Assembly: GCA_002502855.1 (NCBI GenBank)
Contig: DAQK01000007.1
Coordinates: 1 to 19,892 of the forward strand
From: Methanobacterium sp. UBA279
GTDB taxonomy: Archaea; Methanobacteriota; Methanobacteria; Methanobacteriales; Methanobacteriaceae
DNA length: 19,892 nt
Reading direction: 5' to 3'
In this document: piece by piece, positions 1 through 7,531 of the stretch
Layout: each line of letters starts with the position of its first letter
How positions within the stretch are numbered: position 1 is the first letter of the stretch
Program-made: the position numbers and the translations under genes
The notes under the pieces: generated by a model
Told to the model about the DNA's origin: nothing
Seen by the model: the letters and a program-made list of their open reading frames with translations, nothing else
The model's database searches: none

Positions 1-30
1 TAATCATTGTTAAAATAGTTTAATCAATAA

Positions 31-40
31 TTATAATATA
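31..40 (+). promoter_or_regulatory. putative TATA box of the first gene
   Basis: The AT-rich element ttataatata lies about 25 bases before the ATG at 64. That is the usual archaeal distance from TATA box to transcription start, so the mRNA may be leaderless or nearly so. No good Shine-Dalgarno sequence precedes the ATG, which fits. This is inferred from spacing only. Confidence 0.35.
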
Positions 41-63
41 CACTTCCTCTAAACGTTGATAAA

Positions 64-732
64 ATGCCTTCTTATAAAATCCACATCCCCTTCGCACTTA
101 TCATGGCCTTACCATTTTTTTCCAATGTTTTTCTCCTTTCATTGGCCCTTTTTGGAACGTCCATAATCGATTTTGACAACAACATCAAGGAGAATCAGAT
201 AATTATCATGTTTTTAATAGGGCTTGTACTGGCCTTAATTTTGTATATATTCAACTTACCCTCTATGATAGGGGTTATTTTAATTTTACTGGCGGTAATT
301 TTCTTTATCTCCAAGCACCGTGGATTTATGCACTCGATCTTAGGGATAGCAACTATATCCATATTTTTAACAGTCTTTGCCGCTGGTTTTTACCTGCTCC
401 TGGTGGATGTAGTTAATCTGAAGATTATTTTGATCTTACTCTCCATAATTTTAGGTTTCATAGTTTTAAACAGGAAATTATTATTTCCCTATTTAATTTT
501 GATGATCATTGGAATTTATTTGACTCCCAATCTATCATTAAACGTCTTTCATATTTTTGGAGCATTTTTTATAGGCTGTTTAAGTCATATAACACTGGAT
601 CTTTTCACATCCAGCGGGGTAAGTCTTTTGAGCCCTTTATCGTCTAGAAAATTTCATAAACTTTCTGGTATTTTGATCATGGTTATCTGGATAGTGGCTG
701 CAGTACCGTATCTCTTTATTTTCAGCAATTAA
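64..732 (+). CDS. YdjM-like (DUF457) membrane protein, predicted metal-dependent hydrolase family
   Basis: A 222-residue, very hydrophobic protein with about six to seven membrane segments. It shows the signature of the YdjM/DUF457 family: an acidic pair after the first helix (IIDFDNN, D36 and D38), an HRGFMHS motif at residues 85-91, and a late SHITLDLFTSSGVSLLSP motif at 174-191 with H175 and D179. These His and Asp residues are thought to bind metal in the family, whose members are called membrane-bound metal-dependent hydrolases although the true substrate is unknown. The opening MPSYKIH is also typical of the family. It stands alone, about 250 bases before the ehb operon, and probably has its own TATA box at 31-40. 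Family assignment is fairly sure; function is not. Confidence 0.8.
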   Translation: MPSYKIHIPFALIMALPFFSNVFLLSLALFGTSIIDFDNNIKENQIIIMFLIGLVLALILYIFNLPSMIGVILILLAVIFFISKHRGFMHSILGIATISIFLTVFAAGFYLLLVDVVNLKIILILLSIILGFIVLNRKLLFPYLILMIIGIYLTPNLSLNVFHIFGAFFIGCLSHITLDLFTSSGVSLLSPLSSRKFHKLSGILIMVIWIVAAVPYLFIFSN

Positions 733-857
733 AACACTAAGCTATAAAATTTTCATGATACAATTAATTTTCCATATTATATCTTAATTACAATGAGTAT
801 TGGTTAAAAGAATTTTATTTGCTGTCACCCACTATCCGGAAAAAATTTTTAGATATC

Positions 858-866
858 TTTATATAT
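858..866 (+). promoter_or_regulatory. TATA box of the ehb operon
   Basis: The sequence tttatatat matches the consensus archaeal TATA element and sits in the 253-base gap before ehbA, preceded by a purine-rich stretch that could serve as a BRE. Transcription would start near 885-892, leaving a leader of about 95-100 bases before ehbA. It is the best promoter candidate for the operon. Inferred from sequence; no start site is known here. Confidence 0.55.
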
Positions 867-985
867 CATGTTTTATAATGATGAATTGTAATTGCTATAT
901 CTAAAATAGTGTTCTAAACCTGGTAGAGAGATCGTTTCAACAATGAATTAGGATTAAATCAGTATAATAATAAAAAGGGATTGAC

Positions 986-1297
986 ATGTTTCTTATGCGG
1001 ATATTTTATGGAATTGCATATTTCATCGTTTTGATATTTGGGATCATCAAGGCCACCTGGGATGTGGCTGGCAGAACACTCAATGGAAAAGTGGAACCAG
1101 TGGTTGTAGAGATAGAAACTGAACTTAAAAGACCTGTCTCCCAGACCATACTGGCTAACAGCATAACTTTAACCCCGGGAACCCTCTCCATAGATCTCGA
1201 TTCTCAAAATCAGATATTAAAAGTGGCCATCATATACCCACGGAGCAAAGAAGAAGTAATTCCCTTCGAACCCTACATAAAAGGGATGTTAGAATAA
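986..1297 (+). CDS. ehbA: energy-converting hydrogenase B subunit A (MrpE/MbhA-like)
   Basis: A 103-residue membrane protein and first gene of the ehb operon. One N-terminal membrane segment (about residues 7-25) is followed by a soluble tail with the MrpE-type pattern: TLTPGTLSIDLD near residues 62-73, then a short beta-rich end. MrpE-like subunits belong to the cation/proton antiporter module that Ehb shares with Mrp antiporters and the Mbh hydrogenase. GGGA ends five bases before the ATG at 986; a second in-frame ATG at 995 is possible. The C-terminal codons (GMLE, stop) recur twice more as a short repeat in the gap to ehbB. Confidence 0.85.
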   Translation: MFLMRIFYGIAYFIVLIFGIIKATWDVAGRTLNGKVEPVVVEIETELKRPVSQTILANSITLTPGTLSIDLDSQNQILKVAIIYPRSKEEVIPFEPYIKGMLE

Positions 1298-1398
1298 TCT
1301 TAGTCATAGAGATGTTAAAATAAACTTTTATCCGATTATATCAAAGAGATTTAAACAACGTTAACACGCACAACTAAATTAGAGAGATGTTAGAATGG
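1284..1398 (+). repeat. three short direct repeats around the ehbA-ehbB gap
   Basis: Near-identical 14-16-base units occur at 1284-1297 (ggatgttagaataa, the 3' end of ehbA), 1308-1323 (agagatgttaaaataa) and 1383-1398 (agagatgttagaatgg, spanning the ribosome site and start of ehbB). They suggest small duplications of the ehbA end. The third copy supplies the purine-rich sequence before the ehbB start. Confidence 0.6.
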
Positions 1399-1655
1399 AC
1401 TTGTTGTTGATATCAGAATATATGTTGCTGGCGGCACTGGCCATTTTTTCCCTGGCGACCATCAGGATCACCACCAGAAAAACCATAGGTATGAGTCTGG
1501 TGGGACTTTCCGGGTTAGCCATTGCAGTGGCCACCATCTTAATACTGATTAAAAATATCTACGGAATAGGGTTCTGTGGAGATATAGCACTCGCACTTAT
1601 AGTTCTAGGGCCAGTAGGCACCATAGCATTTTCAAAAGTTTTAAAGGGTGATTAA
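1395..1655 (+). CDS. ehbB: energy-converting hydrogenase B subunit B (MrpF/MbhB-like)
   Basis: An 86-residue protein with three membrane segments and almost no soluble part. Length, position after the MrpE-like gene and the conserved hydrophilic break after helix 1 (TIRITTRKTIGMS) agree with MrpF/MbhB. It should be part of the small-subunit cluster of the ion-translocating module. The gap of 97 bases before it is one of the longer ones in the operon. The next gene starts two bases after its stop, so translation is probably coupled. Confidence 0.8.
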   Translation: MDLLLISEYMLLAALAIFSLATIRITTRKTIGMSLVGLSGLAIAVATILILIKNIYGIGFCGDIALALIVLGPVGTIAFSKVLKGD

Positions 1656-1657
1656 AA

Positions 1658-1945
1658 GTGGCATTTATCGAAGTAACCGATCCCATATCCCTGGTAAAAT
1701 CAATTTTACTCATCATATGTGCTGTCCTGGTCATACTGGGAGGAATTGGAATCTTAAGGTACAAGGATGACCTGGAAAGAGTTATGTACGCCCGGATCCA
1801 CATCCTGGGAATAGCAGACATGGCCTGCATACTGGCCCTGCTTGTCCTGGGCGAATATCTCCTGGCAGCAGCCTACTTCGTCCTGGCGCCCTTCAACGCC
1901 CATGCCATTGCCAATGCCTACTACTATGGGGAGGAAAAAAGATGA
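1658..1945 (+). CDS. ehbC: energy-converting hydrogenase B subunit C (MrpG/MbhC-like)
   Basis: A 95-residue, three-helix protein of the MrpG/MbhC family. The pattern GGIGILRYKDDLERVMYAR at about residues 28-46 corresponds to the MrpG hallmark (GxxRFPDxxxRxHA). The start is GTG at 1658: the sequence gggtgat ends five bases upstream, at the 3' end of ehbB, and is a strong archaeal ribosome site. The gene overlaps ehbD by four bases (ATGA). Predicted membrane component of the antiporter-like arm. Confidence 0.82.
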   Translation: MAFIEVTDPISLVKSILLIICAVLVILGGIGILRYKDDLERVMYARIHILGIADMACILALLVLGEYLLAAAYFVLAPFNAHAIANAYYYGEEKR

Positions 1946-2184
1946 TCGAATACATTCTCATGATCACAACTGTTTTAGGTGCCATCATAGCTTTGATGCA
2001 GAGAGATTTACTGAAGGCAGCCATACTAACCGGTATACCCGGTATTTCCATCACCTTTTTATTCCAATTTTTACTGGCACCCGATGTGGCGTTGACCCAG
2101 GCAATCGTTGGATCAGCAATCGTACCGGTATTTATCGCACTTACCGTTCTTAAAACAAGGAGAACAGAGGAAGAAAGTAAATAA
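1942..2184 (+). CDS. ehbD: energy-converting hydrogenase B subunit D (MbhD-like, DUF4040)
   Basis: An 80-residue protein with two to three membrane segments. The segment LAPDVALTQAIVGSAIVPVF (about 46-65) is the signature of the DUF4040/MbhD family, which corresponds to part of the C-terminal region of MrpA. Its ATG overlaps the ehbC stop by four bases, so it is translationally coupled. The protein ends in a short charged tail. It is expected in the membrane arm next to the NuoK-like subunit. Confidence 0.82.
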   Translation: MIEYILMITTVLGAIIALMQRDLLKAAILTGIPGISITFLFQFLLAPDVALTQAIVGSAIVPVFIALTVLKTRRTEEESK

Positions 2185-2203
2185 TTAGATTAATGGTGAA
2201 AAA

Positions 2204-2575
2204 ATGGTAGTAGACAGCCAATTGATGTCCTTTTTCACAGCAGGATCACTAGTAGTAATCGGAATATTCGCTGCATTATTCCTGGATAATCTTATAAAGA
2301 AAATAATAGGCTTGGCCTTCTTAGCAGACGGTGTAAACCTGTTCATCATAACCATGGGATATAAGCCCGGGGGAATTGTTTACATATTCTTACCCGACAT
2401 GGTGGTCAGCAACTTCGCCCAAACCGCCTCATATCCACTCCCATTTGCTCTGGTGCTTACCAACATCGTTATTGGCGCCAGTACACTGGCGGTGATATTG
2501 GGTTTGGTTATCATACTCAACAAGAGACACGGCTCACTCAGCGCATCAAAAATCTTAAGGGACAAGGGAGAGTAG
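2204..2575 (+). CDS. ehbE: energy-converting hydrogenase B subunit E (MrpC/NuoK-like)
   Basis: A 123-residue, three-helix protein of the NuoK/MrpC/MbhG family. Typical features are the GxxFLADGVNLFIITMG segment in helix 2 (about residues 37-53) and the helix-3 region PLPFALVLTNIVIGASTLA (79-97), matching the MrpC pattern DPLPQALVLTAIVIGFA. NuoK-like subunits carry buried acidic residues used in proton transfer. GGTGA lies about five bases before the ATG at 2204. Confidence 0.87.
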   Translation: MVVDSQLMSFFTAGSLVVIGIFAALFLDNLIKKIIGLAFLADGVNLFIITMGYKPGGIVYIFLPDMVVSNFAQTASYPLPFALVLTNIVIGASTLAVILGLVIILNKRHGSLSASKILRDKGE

Positions 2576-2627
2576 ATGAAATGATTTCAGGCTTAAAAAT
2601 AGAATCAACAAAATGGGGGAATACTAA

Positions 2628-4127
2628 ATGAATGCAAACGCTCTCATTGCCGTTATGGTCATACTACCCATTGCCAGTGCACTCTTCCTAAATTTACTCC
2701 ATAAAAAGGACAGGACCATAAAGATACTGGCCATCATCACAGCCATTGTAATACCAATCATACCACTTTTAACCCCTTATGGTTCACATTTCTTCGGCGG
2801 TTATGTTCCCCTGGCCCAGAATGCAACCCTGGCCCAGGGATTACCATCACTCATCACCGGAACACAGTTATTCCAGTTCCACCCCGGTATCATGTACGTG
2901 TTCACCAGTGCCCAACAGCTCATGGTATTTGTTCTGGGACTCATTACATTCTTTGCCATATTCACCTTCTTAAACGAAACAAAAAGGCCCTCAGGAGTTT
3001 ACGCCTTCCTGATGTTCATGGGTACCGCTTCAGTATCAGCCATACTGCTTTCAGATGATATATTCAATATATTTGTATTCTTTGAGATAGCAGCACTGGC
3101 TCAGGTGGGAATAATCGTGGCATCCGGTATAAAAAATAACTATGAAACCGCCCTTAAGTATACCCTCCTGGGAAATATCGCAGGACCACTCCTGCTATTA
3201 GGCATAGTCATATTATTAGGTGTTACCGGGAATGTTAACGTTACAGACATGGTATTTACATTTAAACAGGGATATGTGGACCCCAATAGTCCTGTAATCC
3301 TTATGTCAATGGCTCTGATAGCCTTTGGATGGCTTTACGCTTCAGGACTTCCACCATTCCACACCATAAAATCAGCAGTCTACAGTAAGGCATTACCCCA
3401 CGGGGCAGCTTTACTACAGGCCTTCTCAGTATTTACCCTGGTGGCAATAGGAATCATAATACTCAGGTTGTTCTCCTACAACCCCTTCACCAACATAGCC
3501 ATAATCGGCATATCAGTGATAGCCATGATCCTGGGAATCACCATGGCCATAGTACAGACCGACTACAAGAGAATCCTGGGTTACCTGGCAGTGGGAGAAT
3601 TAGGATACATCGGAATAGGACTGGGACTGGGAACCGCATTCGGGATCACGGCTGGTCTTTTCCAGGCGGTTAATGAGGCCATAATAACTTCTTTCCTCTT
3701 CATTGGATTTGGAACAGTGCTCTACAAAACCAGAACCAGCAACACCAGAAAACTGGGGGGAATGATGTACGTAAACCCCAAGGTAGCTTTACTGGTCCTC
3801 CTGGCCGGACTGGCCATGGCCGGTGTCCCACCACTCAACGCCTTCCAGAGTAAACTGATGTTAATACAGGCAGCTATACAATCTGGACTGCCCGAACTGG
3901 GTATAATAATGATACTCTTAAGTATCGTAACCTTTATGACCTTTATGAAAGCATTTTACACCATATACATGAGGCCAAAACCCAAAGAACTGGAAATTTT
4001 AGATAACAAAATCCCCAGATCAACGGTGATATCCATGGTAGCTTTACTGATAATCTGTGTAATACTGGGACTATTCCCGCAAATAGCAACCAACAGTCTA
4101 CAAACATTAGCCGCAGGACTGGTTTAA
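2628..4127 (+). CDS. ehbF: energy-converting hydrogenase B subunit F (NuoN/MrpD-like ion-translocating subunit)
   Basis: A 499-residue protein with about 14 membrane helices, the size of MrpD, MbhH and NuoL/M/N subunits. Marks of the family are the buried glutamate E153 in NIFVFFEIAALAQ, a lysine at about K177 (ETALKYTLLG), the motif LPPFHTIKSAVYSKALPHGA near residues 241-260 and DYKRILGYLAVGELGYIGIG near 311-330. These correspond to charged residues of the proton channel in complex I antiporter-like subunits. It is the only large antiporter-like subunit in the operon and is the likely site of H+ or Na+ movement that powers ferredoxin reduction. The operon does not show which ion is used. Confidence 0.9.
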   Translation: MNANALIAVMVILPIASALFLNLLHKKDRTIKILAIITAIVIPIIPLLTPYGSHFFGGYVPLAQNATLAQGLPSLITGTQLFQFHPGIMYVFTSAQQLMVFVLGLITFFAIFTFLNETKRPSGVYAFLMFMGTASVSAILLSDDIFNIFVFFEIAALAQVGIIVASGIKNNYETALKYTLLGNIAGPLLLLGIVILLGVTGNVNVTDMVFTFKQGYVDPNSPVILMSMALIAFGWLYASGLPPFHTIKSAVYSKALPHGAALLQAFSVFTLVAIGIIILRLFSYNPFTNIAIIGISVIAMILGITMAIVQTDYKRILGYLAVGELGYIGIGLGLGTAFGITAGLFQAVNEAIITSFLFIGFGTVLYKTRTSNTRKLGGMMYVNPKVALLVLLAGLAMAGVPPLNAFQSKLMLIQAAIQSGLPELGIIMILLSIVTFMTFMKAFYTIYMRPKPKELEILDNKIPRSTVISMVALLIICVILGLFPQIATNSLQTLAAGLV

Positions 4128-4143
4128 TGGGGGTGAAATAGTT

Positions 4144-4482
4144 ATGAGTTTCTACGATATCATATTGAAAAGGATAAGGAAAATACAGGAAAAAGCTGAA
4201 GAAGAAGAACCAATAACTAATGTAACAGTTTCAGCAATGCTAACTGCAGAACTAACTCTGATTGCATCGGTTTTAGTTGCTGTAGTTATGGTAAGGTTGA
4301 TTCACCCTGTTTTGATGATAATTATGATAGCAGCGGTACTGATAATCGCACTCATGGTCATGCCCATCATGCCCAGACTTAGAAGGGAACAGAACGATGA
4401 TCTAAACAACATGATGTTCTACGTTGTGGTGGCCCTGGGAATAATTGTAGCCCTGTTTTACTGGGGGAATTTAAATGTTTAA
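4144..4482 (+). CDS. ehbG: energy-converting hydrogenase B subunit G, membrane protein
   Basis: A 112-residue protein with a charged N-terminal region (about residues 1-25, rich in Lys, Arg and Glu, probably cytoplasmic) and three membrane helices. It has no obvious counterpart in the basic Mrp set and is assigned by position and length as EhbG. Ribosome site gggggtga lies just before the ATG at 4144. Its last eight bases overlap ehbH. Specific role unknown; presumably structural in the membrane arm. Confidence 0.78.
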   Translation: MSFYDIILKRIRKIQEKAEEEEPITNVTVSAMLTAELTLIASVLVAVVMVRLIHPVLMIIMIAAVLIIALMVMPIMPRLRREQNDDLNNMMFYVVVALGIIVALFYWGNLNV

Positions 4483-4753
4483 TGGAGTAAAAAACATAGT
4501 AGGCTTATTAGCCCTTGCAGTATTCGCCGTAGCTTTATTTCAGGCAATATATGGATTCGATCAGATATTATATCCGGGAATAAGCCAACTATACCTCTGG
4601 TTAGGCCCTGATATAGCGCCTAACGCTGTAACCAACGTAGTATTCGACTGGAGAGCCTACGACACCCTTGGTGAAGCCCTTATACTGGTCACCGCTGTGG
4701 TTGTAACTTTACTCTTATTTGGAAGAGGCAAAGTAAAGCTGGGAGGTAAGTAG
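4475..4753 (+). CDS. ehbH: energy-converting hydrogenase B subunit H (MbhE-like)
   Basis: A 92-residue protein with two membrane helices. The second starts with the motif WRAYDTLGEALILVTAVVVT (about residues 55-74), the mark of MbhE-like subunits (YDTLGE followed by a hydrophobic helix). It overlaps ehbG by eight bases and ends one base before ehbI, so the three are coupled. It is expected to pair with the MrpB-like EhbI. Confidence 0.83.
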   Translation: MFNGVKNIVGLLALAVFAVALFQAIYGFDQILYPGISQLYLWLGPDIAPNAVTNVVFDWRAYDTLGEALILVTAVVVTLLLFGRGKVKLGGK

Positions 4754-4754
4754 G

Positions 4755-5243
4755 ATGAGTACCATACTGAAACTATTCATATTCCCCGCAGCACTAATAA
4801 TCACTTGTTTAGGAGTTAACACCATCCTAGGAGGACACATCACCCCGGGAGGTGGTTTCCAGGGAGGTGCCATAATAGCCGGCGCTTTCATATTCTGTGC
4901 CGTGGTATACGGATTAAAAGATTCACCCATAAAGTTCTCCCATGACTTCATGAGCCGTATGGAGAGTATCGGGGCACTGGCATACGTTTTCATTGGAGTG
5001 GCTGGATTGGTATTTTCCGGGTTCTTCCTGTATAACCTGGGGGTGGATCTCTACGGAATCGTACCCACCTTTATAAAAACAATATTCGACTACCCTGATC
5101 CAACCCACGCCGGAATAATACCCTACCTAAACTTTGCAGTAGGTTTAAAGGTATTGGTGGGATTAAGCGCTGTGGTAATAGCCTTTTTAGGATTTAAAGG
5201 CGAATTTGATGAAGATGGAGAAGAAATAGAGGAGATTGAATGA
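4755..5243 (+). CDS. ehbI: energy-converting hydrogenase B subunit I (MrpB/MbhF-like)
   Basis: A 162-residue protein with four membrane helices. The motif GGHITPGGGFQGGAIIAGAF at 26-45 is the clear MrpB signature (GHxxPGGGFxGG). The tail is strongly acidic (EFDEDGEEIEEIE) and presumably cytoplasmic. The final four bases overlap the ehbJ start (ATGA). Part of the antiporter-like module. Confidence 0.88.
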   Translation: MSTILKLFIFPAALIITCLGVNTILGGHITPGGGFQGGAIIAGAFIFCAVVYGLKDSPIKFSHDFMSRMESIGALAYVFIGVAGLVFSGFFLYNLGVDLYGIVPTFIKTIFDYPDPTHAGIIPYLNFAVGLKVLVGLSAVVIAFLGFKGEFDEDGEEIEEIE

Positions 5244-5512
5244 TATTTTACGCAGGCCCCATTGTTCTGGGATTCCTACTAGGATTTATAATAGGAAGCA
5301 GGATAAAGGTTAACCCGGAAAGTAAGCTGAACTTCACCTGGGGAAGTTACATCACCATATTCATCGCTGCCCTGGTGGCAGCATACTTCATAGGACCCTT
5401 CCCATACTACCAGGACGTCCCACTGGCATCTGGATTTGTATCAGCCATCGTGGGGATTTTCGTAGGTAAAGTTACCCTGGGAAGATATGTTAAAGACGAC
5501 ACTGAACATTAA
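5240..5512 (+). CDS. ehbJ: energy-converting hydrogenase B subunit J, membrane protein
   Basis: A 90-residue protein with about three membrane segments, translationally coupled to ehbI by a four-base overlap. It is identified by its place between the MrpB-like subunit and the polyferredoxin. No motif reveals a specific function. It closes the run of small membrane subunits, and a 127-base repeat-rich gap separates it from the iron-sulfur genes. Confidence 0.75.
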   Translation: MIFYAGPIVLGFLLGFIIGSRIKVNPESKLNFTWGSYITIFIAALVAAYFIGPFPYYQDVPLASGFVSAIVGIFVGKVTLGRYVKDDTEH

Positions 5513-5524
5513 AAGAAAATAAGG

Positions 5525-5609
5525 AAGATAAAAGAATATAAAGATAAAAGAAGATATCTACAAGAACAATTACAAAAAAGAAGGTATTTACAAAACAATT
5601 ACAGCAAAA
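5525..5609 (+). repeat. tandem repeats in the ehbJ-ehbK gap
   Basis: The gap is purine- and A-rich and consists largely of two tandem duplications. A 15-base unit aagataaaagaa(t/g)at occurs at 5525-5539 and 5541-5555. A ~30-base unit beginning gaag(a/g)tat(c/t)tacaa occurs at 5550-5579 and 5580-5609, with one indel and a few substitutions. No hairpin with a T-tract is seen. The repeats may simply be expanded spacer. Confidence 0.65.
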
Positions 5610-5639
5610 AAAACAAGTGAATCATCGGAGTAATAGGCG

Positions 5640-7001
5640 ATGTTTATATCAACAAACAAATGTGAAGGCTTAGGAGAATGCATCAAAGAATGCCCTACCG
5701 GGGCTATAAGATTAATTGGTGGAAAAGCATTCAGTTGCATAACCTGCGGAGCCTGTGCGGATGCCTGTCCCAACAAAGCCATAAAGAAGAATCGATACGG
5801 AGGCTACGTGGTGGACCGGGCTAAATGCAACGCCTGCGGAGTCTGCGAGATGACCTGCCCGGTAAACAGCATAAAAATAGAAGATAACCTGGTGAAGGGA
5901 ATATGCGCCCGCTGCGGTATCTGTGCAGATATATGTCCACTGAACGCCAGGATAGATGCCTTCGATGTAATCGAGGAAAGACAGCTTCAATTTTTACAAT
6001 CACTCAACTTAACCATCCAACCAGAAGTCAGGATGCAAAAAGAAGGGGAAAAAGCAGAGAGAATGGGTTTAGTCACCGACTATAATAAATGCACCCTCTG
6101 CAGACGATGCGAATACTACTGCCCCACCGATGCCATAATGGTGGATGTGGATCTGGAAGGGAAATGTACGGAGTGCAGAATCTGTGAAGACGTCTGCCCG
6201 GCCGGAGCCATAACCGACACCACCATAGATGAAGATAAATGTACATTATGCCTTAAATGCGTTAAAGAATGCCCCAACAGGGCTATAACCATAGAAGACT
6301 TCACCGTGAAAATCAACAAGCCAGAACCAGGCGAAGAAATAACAGGAAAAATAGTATCCTGCCTGAACTGTGGCCTGTGCACCGAAGCATGCAGCCACGG
6401 GGCATTGAAGATGGTAGATGGGAAAATACGCTACGACCCCACCTTCTGTGAGGAATGTGAAGAAATGGAATGTCTGGATGTCTGCCCAGTTGGCACCTTA
6501 CGTTTATCAGATGAACCAGAAAGGAGAATCAAAGGATTCTGCGTATCCTGCGGTAACTGTGTCCAGGCCTGTGATGTAAATGAGGCGCGAAGCTTCCAGA
6601 ACACCACATGGGAAGGGGACGTAACTGAAGACTGTATATCATGTGGAGTATGCGCAGAGATATGTCCCAAAGAAGCCATCACCCTCAAGAAGGGTTCCAT
6701 CAATGTTGACTTAAGTAAATGCATCCTCTGTGAAAAATGCGGTATCCACTGTCCAGCGGATGCCATACCCAAAACTACCATGCTTAAAAAATCCATAAAA
6801 GAAGGATTCACCTTCGTACAGGACAAACTATGCATGAACTGCAAATTATGCACCAAGATATGTCCAGAGGAAGCTATAACAGAAACAGAAGATGGTAGAA
6901 TCGTGGTGGATGATGAAAAATGCATCTACTGTGGAGCGTGTTCCAATGCCTGTCCAGCCAGGGCCATACTATTTGAAAGAGAATTCGAGGTGGCACCATG
7001 A
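5640..7001 (+). CDS. ehbK: energy-converting hydrogenase B subunit K, 14-motif polyferredoxin
   Basis: A 453-residue soluble polyferredoxin with fourteen ferredoxin-type cysteine motifs in a row. Twelve have the CxxCxxCxxxC spacing with all four cysteines (for example CITCGACADACP, CTECRICEDVCP, CIYCGACSNACP). The ninth is widened (CEECEEMECLDVCP). The first, CEGLGECIKECP (residues 8-19), has Leu11 where the second cysteine should be and resembles the three-cysteine motif of 7Fe ferredoxins. A helical insert at about residues 107-145 separates motifs 4 and 5. It probably stores or wires electrons between the hydrogenase core and ferredoxin-dependent enzymes. GGAG ends nine bases before the ATG. 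It overlaps ehbL by four bases. Confidence 0.92.
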   Translation: MFISTNKCEGLGECIKECPTGAIRLIGGKAFSCITCGACADACPNKAIKKNRYGGYVVDRAKCNACGVCEMTCPVNSIKIEDNLVKGICARCGICADICPLNARIDAFDVIEERQLQFLQSLNLTIQPEVRMQKEGEKAERMGLVTDYNKCTLCRRCEYYCPTDAIMVDVDLEGKCTECRICEDVCPAGAITDTTIDEDKCTLCLKCVKECPNRAITIEDFTVKINKPEPGEEITGKIVSCLNCGLCTEACSHGALKMVDGKIRYDPTFCEECEEMECLDVCPVGTLRLSDEPERRIKGFCVSCGNCVQACDVNEARSFQNTTWEGDVTEDCISCGVCAEICPKEAITLKKGSINVDLSKCILCEKCGIHCPADAIPKTTMLKKSIKEGFTFVQDKLCMNCKLCTKICPEEAITETEDGRIVVDDEKCIYCGACSNACPARAILFEREFEVAP

Positions 7002-7483
7002 AAGACTTTATCCGGGTATTCCTGGAAGGAATCATCAACAACTCTAAAAGAATATTATTTGCCTCAGATCGGGTTACCGATATTGAAATGAGGAATAAAA
7101 TCCTGGAAGGAAGGGTTACACCCACAGATAAAGTGGCAGAGATACCCTGTATCGGCTGCGGAGGATGCAGCAACGCCTGTCCCACGGGAGCCGTAACCAT
7201 GCTGGATCTGGAAGAACCAGTGCGAATAATCGAAGGAATGGTCAAAAAACAGATCCCAGTTTTAAACAGTGAAAAATGCGTAAACTGCTACTACTGCCAT
7301 GACTTCTGCCCATTATACGCCCTGTTTGGTAAAGCAGGTACCATACACCCCAACGATGTGGGTGAAGTGGAACTGGATATTGGGGACCTTCTGGAAAAGC
7401 CCATAAAAATATCAGATGATAAATTAACCTTTATAGCACAGTACTTATCAGATTCAACCGTGTTAAAGAAGAGGAAAATTTAA
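6998..7483 (+). CDS. ehbL: energy-converting hydrogenase B subunit L, 2[4Fe-4S] ferredoxin-like (NuoI/MbhN-type)
   Basis: A 161-residue protein with two complete [4Fe-4S] motifs: CIGCGGCSNACP (C51, C54, C57, C61) and CVNCYYCHDFCP (C94, C97, C100, C104). The roughly 43-residue spacing and the flanking extensions match the NuoI/EchF-type ferredoxin subunit of energy-converting hydrogenases, which links the catalytic dimer to the ferredoxin partner. It is coupled to ehbK by a four-base overlap and followed by a 48-base gap with a possible internal promoter. Confidence 0.88.
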   Translation: MKDFIRVFLEGIINNSKRILFASDRVTDIEMRNKILEGRVTPTDKVAEIPCIGCGGCSNACPTGAVTMLDLEEPVRIIEGMVKKQIPVLNSEKCVNCYYCHDFCPLYALFGKAGTIHPNDVGEVELDIGDLLEKPIKISDDKLTFIAQYLSDSTVLKKRKI

Positions 7484-7492
7484 TTTATATAT
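7484..7492 (+). promoter_or_regulatory. possible internal TATA box before ehbM
   Basis: The sequence tttatatat begins one base after the ehbL stop, about 40 bases before the ehbM ATG at 7532. Transcription from it would start near 7512-7518 and give a short leader carrying the ribosome site. It matches the element before ehbA exactly. It could provide extra transcript for the catalytic subunits; AT-rich chance matches are common, so support is moderate. Confidence 0.35.
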
Positions 7493-7531
7493 GTTCATTT
7501 AAGACAGCCCCAAATTTAAAAAGTGATTATC

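Noticed and set aside
6431..6925. 164-codon minus-strand ORF opposite ehbK
   Set aside because: Shadow of the repeated cysteine motifs of the polyferredoxin; antisense of Cys-rich repeats gives long open frames.
7523..7531. GTG start for ehbM
   Set aside because: gtgat at 7523-7527 is better read as the ribosome site of the ATG at 7532.
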